This document shows positions 56,320 through 64,000 of a stretch of DNA of 64,000 nt, piece after piece. Both the position numbers and the translations under genes were made by a program. Source of the DNA: Mucilaginibacter galii (lineage in GTDB: Bacteria > Bacteroidota > Bacteroidia > Sphingobacteriales > Sphingobacteriaceae); the NCBI RefSeq assembly GCF_014635825.1, contig NZ_BMDO01000016.1, positions 1 through 64,000 of the forward strand, in the 5' to 3' direction. How positions within the stretch are numbered: position 1 is the stretch's first letter; every line of letters begins with the position of its first letter. A model generated the notes under the pieces. That model was not told the origin of the DNA and ran no database searches. It saw only the letters and a list, made by a program, of their open reading frames with translations.

Positions 56320-57297
56320 ATGGAAGAAGAATTTTTTGAACAACGCACCGACCTAAGTCGCCTTAATGAGGCGGTGTCCAAAATAAAAGAAACACTGGCT
56401 AAGATTATTGTAGGTCAGCAAGATACCATAGACCTGTTAATTGCAGGTATTTTGGCCGATGGACATATATTGATTGAAGGTGTGCCCGGTGTAGCCAAAA
56501 CATTAACCGCTAAACTGATAGCCAAAAGCATTGATGCCAAGTATTCGAGGATTCAGTTTACCCCTGATCTGATGCCTTCGGACGTGTTGGGGACATCAAT
56601 TTTTAACCCTAAAACGGTAGAGTTTGAGTTTAAGCAAGGGCCTGTATTTGGTAATATTATCCTTATAGATGAGATTAACCGTGCGCCTGCCAAAACACAA
56701 TCGGCTTTGTTTGAGGTGATGGAAGAGCGGCAGGCTACTATTGATGGTAAGAGTTTTAAAATGGACGAACCATTTATCGTGATTGCCACTCAAAACCCTG
56801 TAGAGCAGGAAGGAACTTACCGTTTGCCCGAAGCCCAGTTAGACCGCTTCTTATTTAAAATAGAAGTAAAATACCCATCACTCGAAGAAGAGATAGCGAT
56901 ATTAACGCAGCAGCATCAGCACAAAGCCGCCGAGCAACTGAGCGATATTACGCCTATACTTTCGGGCAATGATATTATAACGCTTAGGGCCCAGGTTAGA
57001 GGTTTGTTTGTAGAACCTAAGATATTGGAGTTTGTAGCCAAAATTATTCACGAAACGCGAAATAATAAAGCGTTGTTTTTGGGAGGCTCCCCGCGGGCAT
57101 CATTGGCTATTGTAAATGGAGCTAAAGCACTTGCTGCAATGAAAGGCCGCGATTTTATTACACCCGATGACATTATTTGGGTGGCACCAGCGGTGTTAAG
57201 ACACCGTATTATGTTAACACCTGAAAAGGAAATGGAAGGTGTTACGCCTGATGAGGTTGTTGTTCAAATCATTCAGAAAATAGAAATTCCTCGATAA
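56320..57297 (+). CDS. MoxR-family AAA+ ATPase
   Basis: 325 residues. Walker A GVPGVAKT (54-61), Walker B ILIDEINRA near 112-117, sensor 1 in IATQNPVEQEGTYRLPEAQLD and sensor 2 near GGSPRASLAI. MoxR ATPases act as chaperones that insert metals or assemble complexes, usually with a VWA/DUF58 protein. The DUF58 partner follows after 6 nt. Confidence 0.95.
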   Translation: MEEEFFEQRTDLSRLNEAVSKIKETLAKIIVGQQDTIDLLIAGILADGHILIEGVPGVAKTLTAKLIAKSIDAKYSRIQFTPDLMPSDVLGTSIFNPKTVEFEFKQGPVFGNIILIDEINRAPAKTQSALFEVMEERQATIDGKSFKMDEPFIVIATQNPVEQEGTYRLPEAQLDRFLFKIEVKYPSLEEEIAILTQQHQHKAAEQLSDITPILSGNDIITLRAQVRGLFVEPKILEFVAKIIHETRNNKALFLGGSPRASLAIVNGAKALAAMKGRDFITPDDIIWVAPAVLRHRIMLTPEKEMEGVTPDEVVVQIIQKIEIPR

Positions 57298-57303
57298 CGT
57301 ATT

Positions 57304-58650
57304 TTGAAGTCGTTTTTTAGCCTATTCTATAAAAATCTGTTTTTGTATAACAGGTTGTTCATCTGCATGTTTTTGGCGGCAGTGCTATTCTTATGCTCGT
57401 TTTTCTTTCCCTGGCTGGGCAATGTGCCGGTAATATTCTTCGGTGTAATTATCGTATTGCTCTTTATTGATATTTGGATACTGTACCGCCAGCCTAAAGG
57501 AATATTTGCACGCCGCAATACGCCCGAGCGCTTAAGTAACGGCGATGATAATGAGATAGGCATTTACATAGAAAGCTTTTACAACTTTAAGGTAGAAATA
57601 GGGATTATTGACGAAATTCCCCATCAATTTCAAAAACGTGATGTATGGTTTAAAACCAATTTGGAGCCGCGCCAGCATAAGTTGTTAAACTATATATTAA
57701 AGCCTACTAAAAGAGGTGAATATGAGTTTGGTGCGGTGAGGGTTTACGTGCGTTCGGCAATAAGTTTAATACAAAGGCGCTATAACTTTGAACAACCTCA
57801 AGCACTACCGGTTTATCCATCGTTTTTGCAAATGCGCAAATACGAACTCATGGCTATTTCAAATCACCTTAATGAGATCGGTATCAAAAAGATACGCAGA
57901 TTGGGGCACAGCATGGAGTTTGAACAAATTAAAAACTATGTGCCCGGCGATGATTTTCGTACTGTTAACTGGAAAGCTACCGCAAGGCATAGCAGTTTAA
58001 TGGTTAATAATTATACCGAAGAAAAATCGCAGCAGGTTTATTGCGTGATAGATAAATCGCGTGTTATGAAAATGCCTTTTGAGGGTTTGAGCTTATTAGA
58101 TTACGCCATTAATGCCAGTTTAGTACTATCAAGTGTAGCGTTGATTAAGCAGGATAAAGCCGGGCTAATCACCATATCCGACAAAAAAGGTGCAACCATT
58201 GCAGCCGACAGGCGCCCTACTCAGTTAAATAAGATCATGGAAGTGTTGTATAAAGAAAAAACACGGTACATGGAAACCAATATGGAATTGCTTTACACTA
58301 CTGTGCGCAACACCATTAAACAGCGTAGTTTATTATTGTTTTTTACCAATTTTGAAAGCTTATCGGCCTTGGAGCGCCAATTGCCATTCTTAAAAAGAAT
58401 AGCCAAATTCCATTTGTTAATTGTGGTTTTCTTTGAGAACACGGAGCTTAAAAAACTAAGCAATGCAGATGCCAGTGATGTAGAGGGAATTTATATAAAA
58501 ACCGTAGCTGAAAAACTTATTTACGAAAAGAAAATGATCGTAAAAGAACTCAACCGGCATGGCATCAAATCTATTTTAACTACACCACAAAACTTAACGG
58601 TAAACACTATTAACCGCTATTTGCAAATTAAGGCCCGGCAACAAATTTGA
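57304..58650 (+). CDS. DUF58 protein, MoxR partner
   Basis: 448 residues from a TTG start at 57304; no ATG lies near enough and the membrane anchor needs these residues. Two N-terminal hydrophobic segments (FICMFLAAVLFLCSFFF; VPVIFFGVIIVLLFIDIWIL), then the DUF58 core: FEQIKNYVPGDDFRTVNWKA, and a VWA-like fold in VYCVIDKSRVMKMPFEG. It ends the cluster. Confidence 0.9.
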   Translation: MKSFFSLFYKNLFLYNRLFICMFLAAVLFLCSFFFPWLGNVPVIFFGVIIVLLFIDIWILYRQPKGIFARRNTPERLSNGDDNEIGIYIESFYNFKVEIGIIDEIPHQFQKRDVWFKTNLEPRQHKLLNYILKPTKRGEYEFGAVRVYVRSAISLIQRRYNFEQPQALPVYPSFLQMRKYELMAISNHLNEIGIKKIRRLGHSMEFEQIKNYVPGDDFRTVNWKATARHSSLMVNNYTEEKSQQVYCVIDKSRVMKMPFEGLSLLDYAINASLVLSSVALIKQDKAGLITISDKKGATIAADRRPTQLNKIMEVLYKEKTRYMETNMELLYTTVRNTIKQRSLLLFFTNFESLSALERQLPFLKRIAKFHLLIVVFFENTELKKLSNADASDVEGIYIKTVAEKLIYEKKMIVKELNRHGIKSILTTPQNLTVNTINRYLQIKARQQI

Positions 58651-58877
58651 TTTTTGTTGTTTTCTAACCCTGCACTTAATTCGGTCTCGTTATAAAGTTG
58701 AAGTGCGTGGATTAGTTCATCATTAAGCGCTTGTGAAATACTGTATTGCCGCCGACTTATTTAATCATATTGCGGCAGGAACAATGTTTGCCGACATTAC
58801 CAACAGTTATAAATGTTCAATTTGCAACGCCGATAAAAGTAGTTTTGAGTTAACACATAAAAGTTGGTAATTGCAAC

Positions 58878-59468
58878 ATGAACAAATTAGACGCTGCTAT
58901 TGAACTTTTTGATGCTTACAATAAGCAAGACCCGCGAACTTTTGTGTACGAGGGGAGCAGCTATCCGCAGGAGTATTTTTTTGCTATTAAGCTTCATGAC
59001 TGGGTACTTAAACTTGATACTGACGCCAGCGAAGAATTGCGCCTGGCCTCGCGGAGCCAACACATAGGGAGATGGGAAATACCACGCGATAGTTACCCCG
59101 AAGGCAGAGAGCCTTATTTAAAATGGCGTAAAAACCTGGCTTTGCATCATGCTCATATTGCTTCAGCTTTAATGCAGGAAGCAGGATATGGGGATGAACA
59201 AATTGACCGGGTAAAACAGATTGTTTTAAAACAGCGCATTAAGGTAGATGCTGAGGTACAAACTATAGAAAATGCACTATGCCTGGTATTTCTTGAGTTT
59301 CAGTACGAAGAGTTCTGTAAAAAGCATGCTCACGATCCCGACAAAATTGTAAACATTCTTCGTAAATCTTTATTAAAAATGGATGCCCATGGTCATAGTT
59401 TTGCGCTTAATTTGCCCTATAGTGATAACGGATTGGAGTTGATCAAAGCGGCTTTGCTTAAAATGTGA
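58878..59468 (+). CDS. DUF4202 domain protein
   Basis: 196 residues of the DUF4202 family: LDAAIELFDAYNKQDPR, SRSQHIGRWEIPRDSYPEGR, YLKWRKNLALHHAHIASALM. All-helical, soluble, conserved His residues suggest metal binding or hydrolysis. Single gene with own transcription likely. Function unknown. Confidence 0.9.
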   Translation: MNKLDAAIELFDAYNKQDPRTFVYEGSSYPQEYFFAIKLHDWVLKLDTDASEELRLASRSQHIGRWEIPRDSYPEGREPYLKWRKNLALHHAHIASALMQEAGYGDEQIDRVKQIVLKQRIKVDAEVQTIENALCLVFLEFQYEEFCKKHAHDPDKIVNILRKSLLKMDAHGHSFALNLPYSDNGLELIKAALLKM

Positions 59469-59530
59469 TGTTTCAACCTTGAACTGAAATTGAACGCATA
59501 TATTAGTTTTGCTTGCTAAATTTGCGGCTA

Positions 59531-60115
59531 ATGATGAAAAAGCATATCAGGCGGCACGTACGGAACGCACGTTATATTATATACAAAGAAACTTTATTAG
59601 ATTTTAAAGAGCACTTCTGGACTTTTATTGGTTCCTTTTTAGGTATAGGTATTATTGGACTATTAAACGGTAAATACTTTGCGGCCTACGATAATCTTTT
59701 CCTCATTGGTTCTTTCGGTGCGTCATCAGTATTAATTTATGGAGCCATTAACAGTCCGCTGGCGCAGCCCCGTAATTTAATAGGCGGACACGTTATAAGT
59801 GCCCTGGTAGGGGTAAGTGTTCATAAACTATTACCCGGCGAAGTCTGGCTAACCTCGGCCTTATCGGTTTCCTTAGCCATCGTATTAATGCAAATTACCA
59901 AAACGCTTCACCCGCCGGGCGGTGCTACGGCGCTTATTGCTAATATTGGGTCGGCTAAAATTCAGTCGCTAGGCTATTTTTATGTTTTGAGTCCGGTGCT
60001 AACGGGGGTTATGATCTTATTTTTAGTGGCAGTGGTTTGTAATAATGCCACCTCTCACCGCAGCTATCCTAAAAATAAGGACTGGTTCAAAATTTGGAAA
60101 AGAAGATACCGGTAA
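59531..60115 (+). CDS. HPP family membrane protein
   Basis: 194 residues from ATG 59531 (second ATG at 59534). Four hydrophobic segments and the family signature TLHPPGGATALIA in the middle; also GSFGASSVLIYGAINSPLAQ. HPP proteins are implicated in nitrite transport in cyanobacteria and chloroplasts, but the role here is open. Confidence 0.92.
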   Translation: MMKKHIRRHVRNARYIIYKETLLDFKEHFWTFIGSFLGIGIIGLLNGKYFAAYDNLFLIGSFGASSVLIYGAINSPLAQPRNLIGGHVISALVGVSVHKLLPGEVWLTSALSVSLAIVLMQITKTLHPPGGATALIANIGSAKIQSLGYFYVLSPVLTGVMILFLVAVVCNNATSHRSYPKNKDWFKIWKRRYR

Positions 60116-60424
60116 GCTGCGCCTTATTCGTTGTTTTTAAGTAGTTATAATAATGTAAACTGCTTTATCATAAGTAAAAATTCCGCCTGGTATTTTAATA
60201 AATAACGATAACTAAATGGCTGTCATTTACGTATAACGCTGTACGCCTTTATAAGCCAATATTGGTTTATGAAATCAGTGATGTAATTGTATATTTAGCC
60301 ATATGATAAAAACCTTACAATACAATCTTTTCAAAATTGGTTCTGCCGCTTGCTCATGCGGAAAATATGTTGCTTTCCTCTGCAAGTAAGTTTAACACGT
60401 ACAGCTATTTTTTGAAAAGCTTTT
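60116..60424. other. Intergenic region
   Basis: About 310 nt. A 28-codon frame starting at 60303 (MIKTLQYNLFKIGSAACSCG) is the only item of note; it could be a leader peptide or chance. No terminator seen. Confidence 0.5.
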
Positions 60425-63400
60425 ATGATTAAAAAATACTTACTCAAGGTATTCCTGCTTTGCTTGTTGTTTTGTTATAGTTTTAACAAAGCCTCAGCAC
60501 AATATGCAATTGGTGGCAGTGCGGGTACTAACCTGGTTAATTCGGTTTACTGGCTCACCTGGGATAGGGCAGCCAGCGGTTTTACGCTCATCTCTTCACC
60601 CGCCGGTTCCAGTGGGTCAAATATTATCAATGGCACTTACGTTTGGCAATTTTCGCCTACGGTGCGTATAACCGGGGTTATTACTAATGAGGTGCTTTCT
60701 GCCGGTGCAGGCATGGTAGCCTACACACCCGGAAGCTATTTCGGCGATGGTTTAGACCTGCTTTATTCGGGCAACAACCTGCCTAAGCCCGACTCGAGGG
60801 GTGTACCAAATTCTGCATTGGCCACTACTAACGGCGGTACCGTTACTTTCGATATTGATATTAAGATAGCCATTCTCATCAATAACGTTTGGACAGATGT
60901 AAACTACCCCGGCATGGTGGTTGCCGATGCCGAATCTATAGACGTCGGCGGCGAATATATTTCGGGCAATACGCCTAACGCAGTGGCATGGCAGTTACTT
61001 AATAAGAGAACACAGGGCAATGTGGCCGACATCCATTATAAAATGGACCTTTCTAATGCCGGGAAGTCGTTCAGGTTATACGCCGATCTTCCTCCGGGTA
61101 ACTTTGGTGTGCAGGCGGTTATGTTTGCCAGAGGGGCGCGTAACTTAACCAACGTATCCATGCGAGGATCGGGTATCACGGCCATGGCCATTGGTTTTGT
61201 GTTGCCATTTGATTTAGGAGATGATCCGGCTACCTATGGTGCCACAGGGCATTATATAGACGATTTTCAAAGTACCGATTACTACCCCGGCGATGGTACC
61301 TACGAGGTGGTAAACTATAACACTACGCCGCTTACTCCAAAGGCCAATGTATACTTGGGAGCCGATAACCTTGACCCCGATGGACAGCCCGATTTTGGTG
61401 TAATGGCCGATAATGATGACCTGACCGGCGAGGCTGATGAAAGTTCTATTAACACCAGTGCTATACCTACGGTTAAAGTTAACCAGGTAGGCGATATTGT
61501 GCTCACCATTCCTGCCACCAACAATAAAGCAACCCCGGCCATTTTATACGGCTGGCTCGATTTTAACGGCGACGGTTTGTTTGGAACCGATGAGCTTATC
61601 AAGGTAACGGTGCCTGCCGGTACCGTTAATCAAAACTTTACGCTTACCTTTCCTAATGCCATGTTTGCAGGTAAGGTTAAGGTTGGTCCGCTGTATGCGC
61701 GTTTGCGTATCACCACTACTAATTTATTGGATGATGGCGCTACCGCAATTGATGAGAGAAGTGTATCGTTCGCTGCCGATGGTGAGGCTGAGGACTACCG
61801 CCTGAAAGATATTTTAGGTGTAAGTATATCAGGAACCGTAGTGGGCGATGGTAACGGAGCCGCCGATGGCGCTATTGCCGGTACAGGTTTGTCTGCAGTT
61901 GGCGGTAAGCAATTGTATGCCTACCTGGTTAACAATGCAGGCATTGTGGTAAACAAAGTTGCAGTGGCCGCCAACGGCACTTATACGCTGGCTAATAACA
62001 ACAACGGCAATTACACGGTTGCCATTTCTGTTAACGATGTCGCCCTCGGAGGTACTTTAGCCGCCGTAACTGCCAATTTGCCGGCTGGTTTTGATGCATC
62101 GGGAGCAGCTTACGGTACCAACAATGCAGGCAATAGCGGCATTAAGCCCGGCACACCCAACTTACAAATCAGCGTATCTACCCCGGGTACAAGTTTAGAT
62201 GTAAGCGCAGTAAATTTCGGTATAAACCAGGCACCTGTAACTGTTGCTGACAATGGTACTACCGGTATAGGGCAGCCCGTTACACTTAATATTCCGGGTA
62301 ACGATACTGATGCCGACGGTACCATCAACGTCACCACCGTTTTATTGATCGACCCAGCCGACAATGCCAAGAAAATATCTGTTACTATTCCTAACCAGGG
62401 TACATATACGGTAAATGCTACAACCGGCCAGGTAACTTTTACACCGCTGCCAGCATTCGCCGGTAAAACCACACCTTTAGCTTATACCATTAAAGATAAC
62501 TTTGGCACCGAAAGCGTGAGTGCACTCATCAATATCAGCATTAAACCAGCCGGTGTTGCCGATGCCGATGTAGCGCCTATCAACACCCCGGTAACTACCA
62601 CCGTAAAAGCTAATGATGGTGCCAGTGCTACGGGTACAACGGTTACCGCTGCTAACGGGGCACATGGTACCACTGTTGTTAATGCCACAGGCCAGGTTAC
62701 TTACACGCCTGCTACAGGCTACGCCGGAACAGATACTTATACCTATACCTTAACCACATTAGACGGTGTTATATCAGACCCTGTTACTGTAACCATCAGC
62801 ATTAAACCGGTGGGCGTAAATGATGCCGATGTTACGCCTATTAATACGCCGGTAACCACCATAGTTAAAACCAATGATGGTGCCAGCGGTATAGGCACCA
62901 CTGTAACGCCAACCAATGGTGCTCATGGTACTACCACGGCTGATGCAACGGGCAGGGTAATTTTCACGCCGGTAGCCGGCTACATTGGCAAAGATGTTTA
63001 TACTTACACACTAACTACAACCGATGGTATTGTTTCCGATCCTATTACCGTAACCATCAGCATTAAGCCAGTTGGGGTAAACGATGCGGTTACTACGCCA
63101 TTAAATACCCCGGTAGTTACCACCGTTAAACAGAACGACGGCGCCAGTGCCAACGGAACCACCGTAATGCCAACCAATGGCTTGCATGGTATTACTACCG
63201 TAGATGCCAGCGGCAGGGTAACTTATTCGCCGGTGGCGGGTTATGTAGGGACTGATACTTACACTTATACCCTGACTACACCTGATGGGGTGGTGTCTGA
63301 CCCTATTACCGTTAACGTCAATATTTTTGCTGCCTCTATGAGCCTCACTAAGGTGGCCAACAACGGCTACGCCAAGGTGGGCGATGTGATCAATTATACC

Positions 63401-64000
63401 ATAAACGTAACTAATACAGGTAGTTCTGTACTTTCAAACGTAACGGTGACTGATGCGGGTGCCGATGCCGGATCTATTTCACCGGCCACTATTGCCAGTT
63501 TAGCAGCCGGAGCATCGGCTACGGTAACCGCCCGGCACACGGTAACACCAGCCAATGTTAGCGCAGGCAGTTACAGCAACCAGGCCAGCGTAAGCGGTAC
63601 CGATCCAAGCGGTATTGTGGTAACCAACCCACGGTCTGATAATCCGGCCACTCCTGCGGTTGATGATCCTACTGTGGTTACGATTACATCAACAGGAGTT
63701 GGATCGATCAGGCTGGCTAAAACCGGTGTATTTACCTCATATTACATTGCCTATACGTTCGTAATAACCAACACGGGTAATTCTGTGCTGACCAATGTAC
63801 GGTTAACAGATAACAAGCTCAACCTTAACAATTCCTTGATTACCATACCAACTGGTGGTTTGCAACCGGGTGCCAATGCTACTTACACATTGAATTATAC
63901 CTTAACACAAGCCGATAAAGATGCCGGCTCGGTAACTAATAATGCCAGTGTGAACGGTACCGATCCGGTTGGCAATGTGGTAAACAGTACAGCGGGTGTA
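60425..64000 (+). CDS. Giant secreted repeat protein, 3' end outside the window
   Basis: Open for 1192 codons to the right edge. Start ATG 60425 opens a signal peptide cleaved near KASAQ (residue 26). Residues about 27-290 are unassigned beta-rich sequence. A GEVED-type domain follows (about 365-460: ILYGWLDFNGDGLFGTDEL; FAADGEAEDYRL), then a SdrD/Cna-B-like stretch (ISGTVVGDGNGAADGAI), a cadherin-like/VCBS-type segment (APVTVADNGTTGIGQPV), three near-identical 87-residue repeats (about 706-966), and at least two DUF11 repeats (SLTKVANNGYAKVGDVINYT; IRLAKTGVFTSYYIAYTFVI). Such proteins are adhesins or surface-layer components; a C-terminal gliding/type IX sorting domain may lie beyond 64000. 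Confidence 0.88.
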   Translation, partial: MIKKYLLKVFLLCLLFCYSFNKASAQYAIGGSAGTNLVNSVYWLTWDRAASGFTLISSPAGSSGSNIINGTYVWQFSPTVRITGVITNEVLSAGAGMVAYTPGSYFGDGLDLLYSGNNLPKPDSRGVPNSALATTNGGTVTFDIDIKIAILINNVWTDVNYPGMVVADAESIDVGGEYISGNTPNAVAWQLLNKRTQGNVADIHYKMDLSNAGKSFRLYADLPPGNFGVQAVMFARGARNLTNVSMRGSGITAMAIGFVLPFDLGDDPATYGATGHYIDDFQSTDYYPGDGTYEVVNYNTTPLTPKANVYLGADNLDPDGQPDFGVMADNDDLTGEADESSINTSAIPTVKVNQVGDIVLTIPATNNKATPAILYGWLDFNGDGLFGTDELIKVTVPAGTVNQNFTLTFPNAMFAGKVKVGPLYARLRITTTNLLDDGATAIDERSVSFAADGEAEDYRLKDILGVSISGTVVGDGNGAADGAIAGTGLSAVGGKQLYAYLVNNAGIVVNKVAVAANGTYTLANNNNGNYTVAISVNDVALGGTLAAVTANLPAGFDASGAAYGTNNAGNSGIKPGTPNLQISVSTPGTSLDVSAVNFGINQAPVTVADNGTTGIGQPVTLNIPGNDTDADGTINVTTVLLIDPADNAKKISVTIPNQGTYTVNATTGQVTFTPLPAFAGKTTPLAYTIKDNFGTESVSALINISIKPAGVADADVAPINTPVTTTVKANDGASATGTTVTAANGAHGTTVVNATGQVTYTPATGYAGTDTYTYTLTTLDGVISDPVTVTISIKPVGVNDADVTPINTPVTTIVKTNDGASGIGTTVTPTNGAHGTTTADATGRVIFTPVAGYIGKDVYTYTLTTTDGIVSDPITVTISIKPVGVNDAVTTPLNTPVVTTVKQNDGASANGTTVMPTNGLHGITTVDASGRVTYSPVAGYVGTDTYTYTLTTPDGVVSDPITVNVNIFAASMSLTKVANNGYAKVGDVINYTINVTNTGSSVLSNVTVTDAGADAGSISPATIASLAAGASATVTARHTVTPANVSAGSYSNQASVSGTDPSGIVVTNPRSDNPATPAVDDPTVVTITSTGVGSIRLAKTGVFTSYYIAYTFVITNTGNSVLTNVRLTDNKLNLNNSLITIPTGGLQPGANATYTLNYTLTQADKDAGSVTNNASVNGTDPVGNVVNSTAGV
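62540..63322 (+). repeat. Three 261-bp in-frame tandem repeats
   Basis: Units start at 62540, 62801 and 63062, each beginning ATTAA(A/G)CC and encoding IKPxGVxDAxxxPxNTPV at its start and DTYTYTLTT near its end. Spacing is exactly 261 bp (87 codons). The third copy has lost the DAD codons (DAVTTP). Confidence 0.9.

Noticed and set aside
61315..62688. Several minus-strand frames of 60-120 codons (for example 62110-62472)
   Set aside because: Antisense to the repeat protein, low-complexity Val/Leu/Pro composition typical of shadows of GC-rich repeats.
62540..63322. CRISPR array
   Set aside because: Repeat units are 261 bp, in frame and translated; there are no short direct repeats with unique spacers anywhere in the window.

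Overview
The window reads as the chromosome of a soil- or plant-associated Bacteroidota of the family Sphingobacteriaceae (Mucilaginibacter or Pedobacter type). Evidence: four SusC and four SusD genes, a FecI/FecR-type sigma/anti-sigma pair, xylan-type glycoside hydrolases, an RRM RNA-binding protein, TAnnTTTG-like -7 boxes with very short leaders, and a MoxR/DUF58/DUF4129 membrane cluster. Genus is inference; no 16S gene is present.

Layout. 0-6.2 kb: end of a plant-polysaccharide locus (5'-truncated GH29 fucosidase, GH115 glucuronidase, GH43 enzyme) and an RRM gene. 6.9-11.8 kb (minus): four translationally coupled, AT-rich genes, namely a polar amino-acid-type ABC importer (lipoprotein, permease, ATPase) and an 860-residue protein with an FAD/NAD(P)-binding domain. 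This is the most unusual unit here. 11.9-15.1 kb: a gene graveyard (frameshifted DUF892 gene, last third of a phosphoketolase, unidentified fragments). 15.1-22.3 kb: SusC/SusD plus an M14 metallopeptidase, suggesting peptide use. 22.3-24.5 kb: tRNA-Cys, then an ATP-grasp ligase/flavin monooxygenase pair. 24.5-26 kb: decayed MocR regulator. 26.2-28.5 kb: membrane LytTR regulator and acyltransferase-3 protein. 29.0-38.3 kb: ECF sigma, FecR, SusC with STN domain, SusD, glycerophosphodiesterase and NPP-type phosphodiesterase, which together look like a self-regulated system for phosphodiester substrates. 39.7-50.5 kb: two tandem SusC/SusD pairs and a DUF1735 surface lipoprotein, with no enzymes. 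51-58.7 kb: DUF805, DUF2752, RDD and the SpoIIM-TM-DUF4129-DUF4350-MoxR-DUF58 series. 58.9-64 kb: DUF4202, HPP protein, and a giant secreted repeat protein running off the right edge.

Threaded between the modules is a dispersed 27-nt element with tRNA-T-arm character. Six copies lie in the plus orientation, each in an intergenic space, and four are followed at once by a rho-independent terminator. They mark the boundaries of the accessory blocks and may be decayed tRNA-end integration scars. Further T-arm-like fragments lie near 6.4, 12.6 and 25.1 kb.

Limits: families were assigned by eye from motifs. SusC/SusD substrates are inferred from neighbours only. Start codons were moved from the longest frame where a signal peptide, lipobox or family length argued for it.
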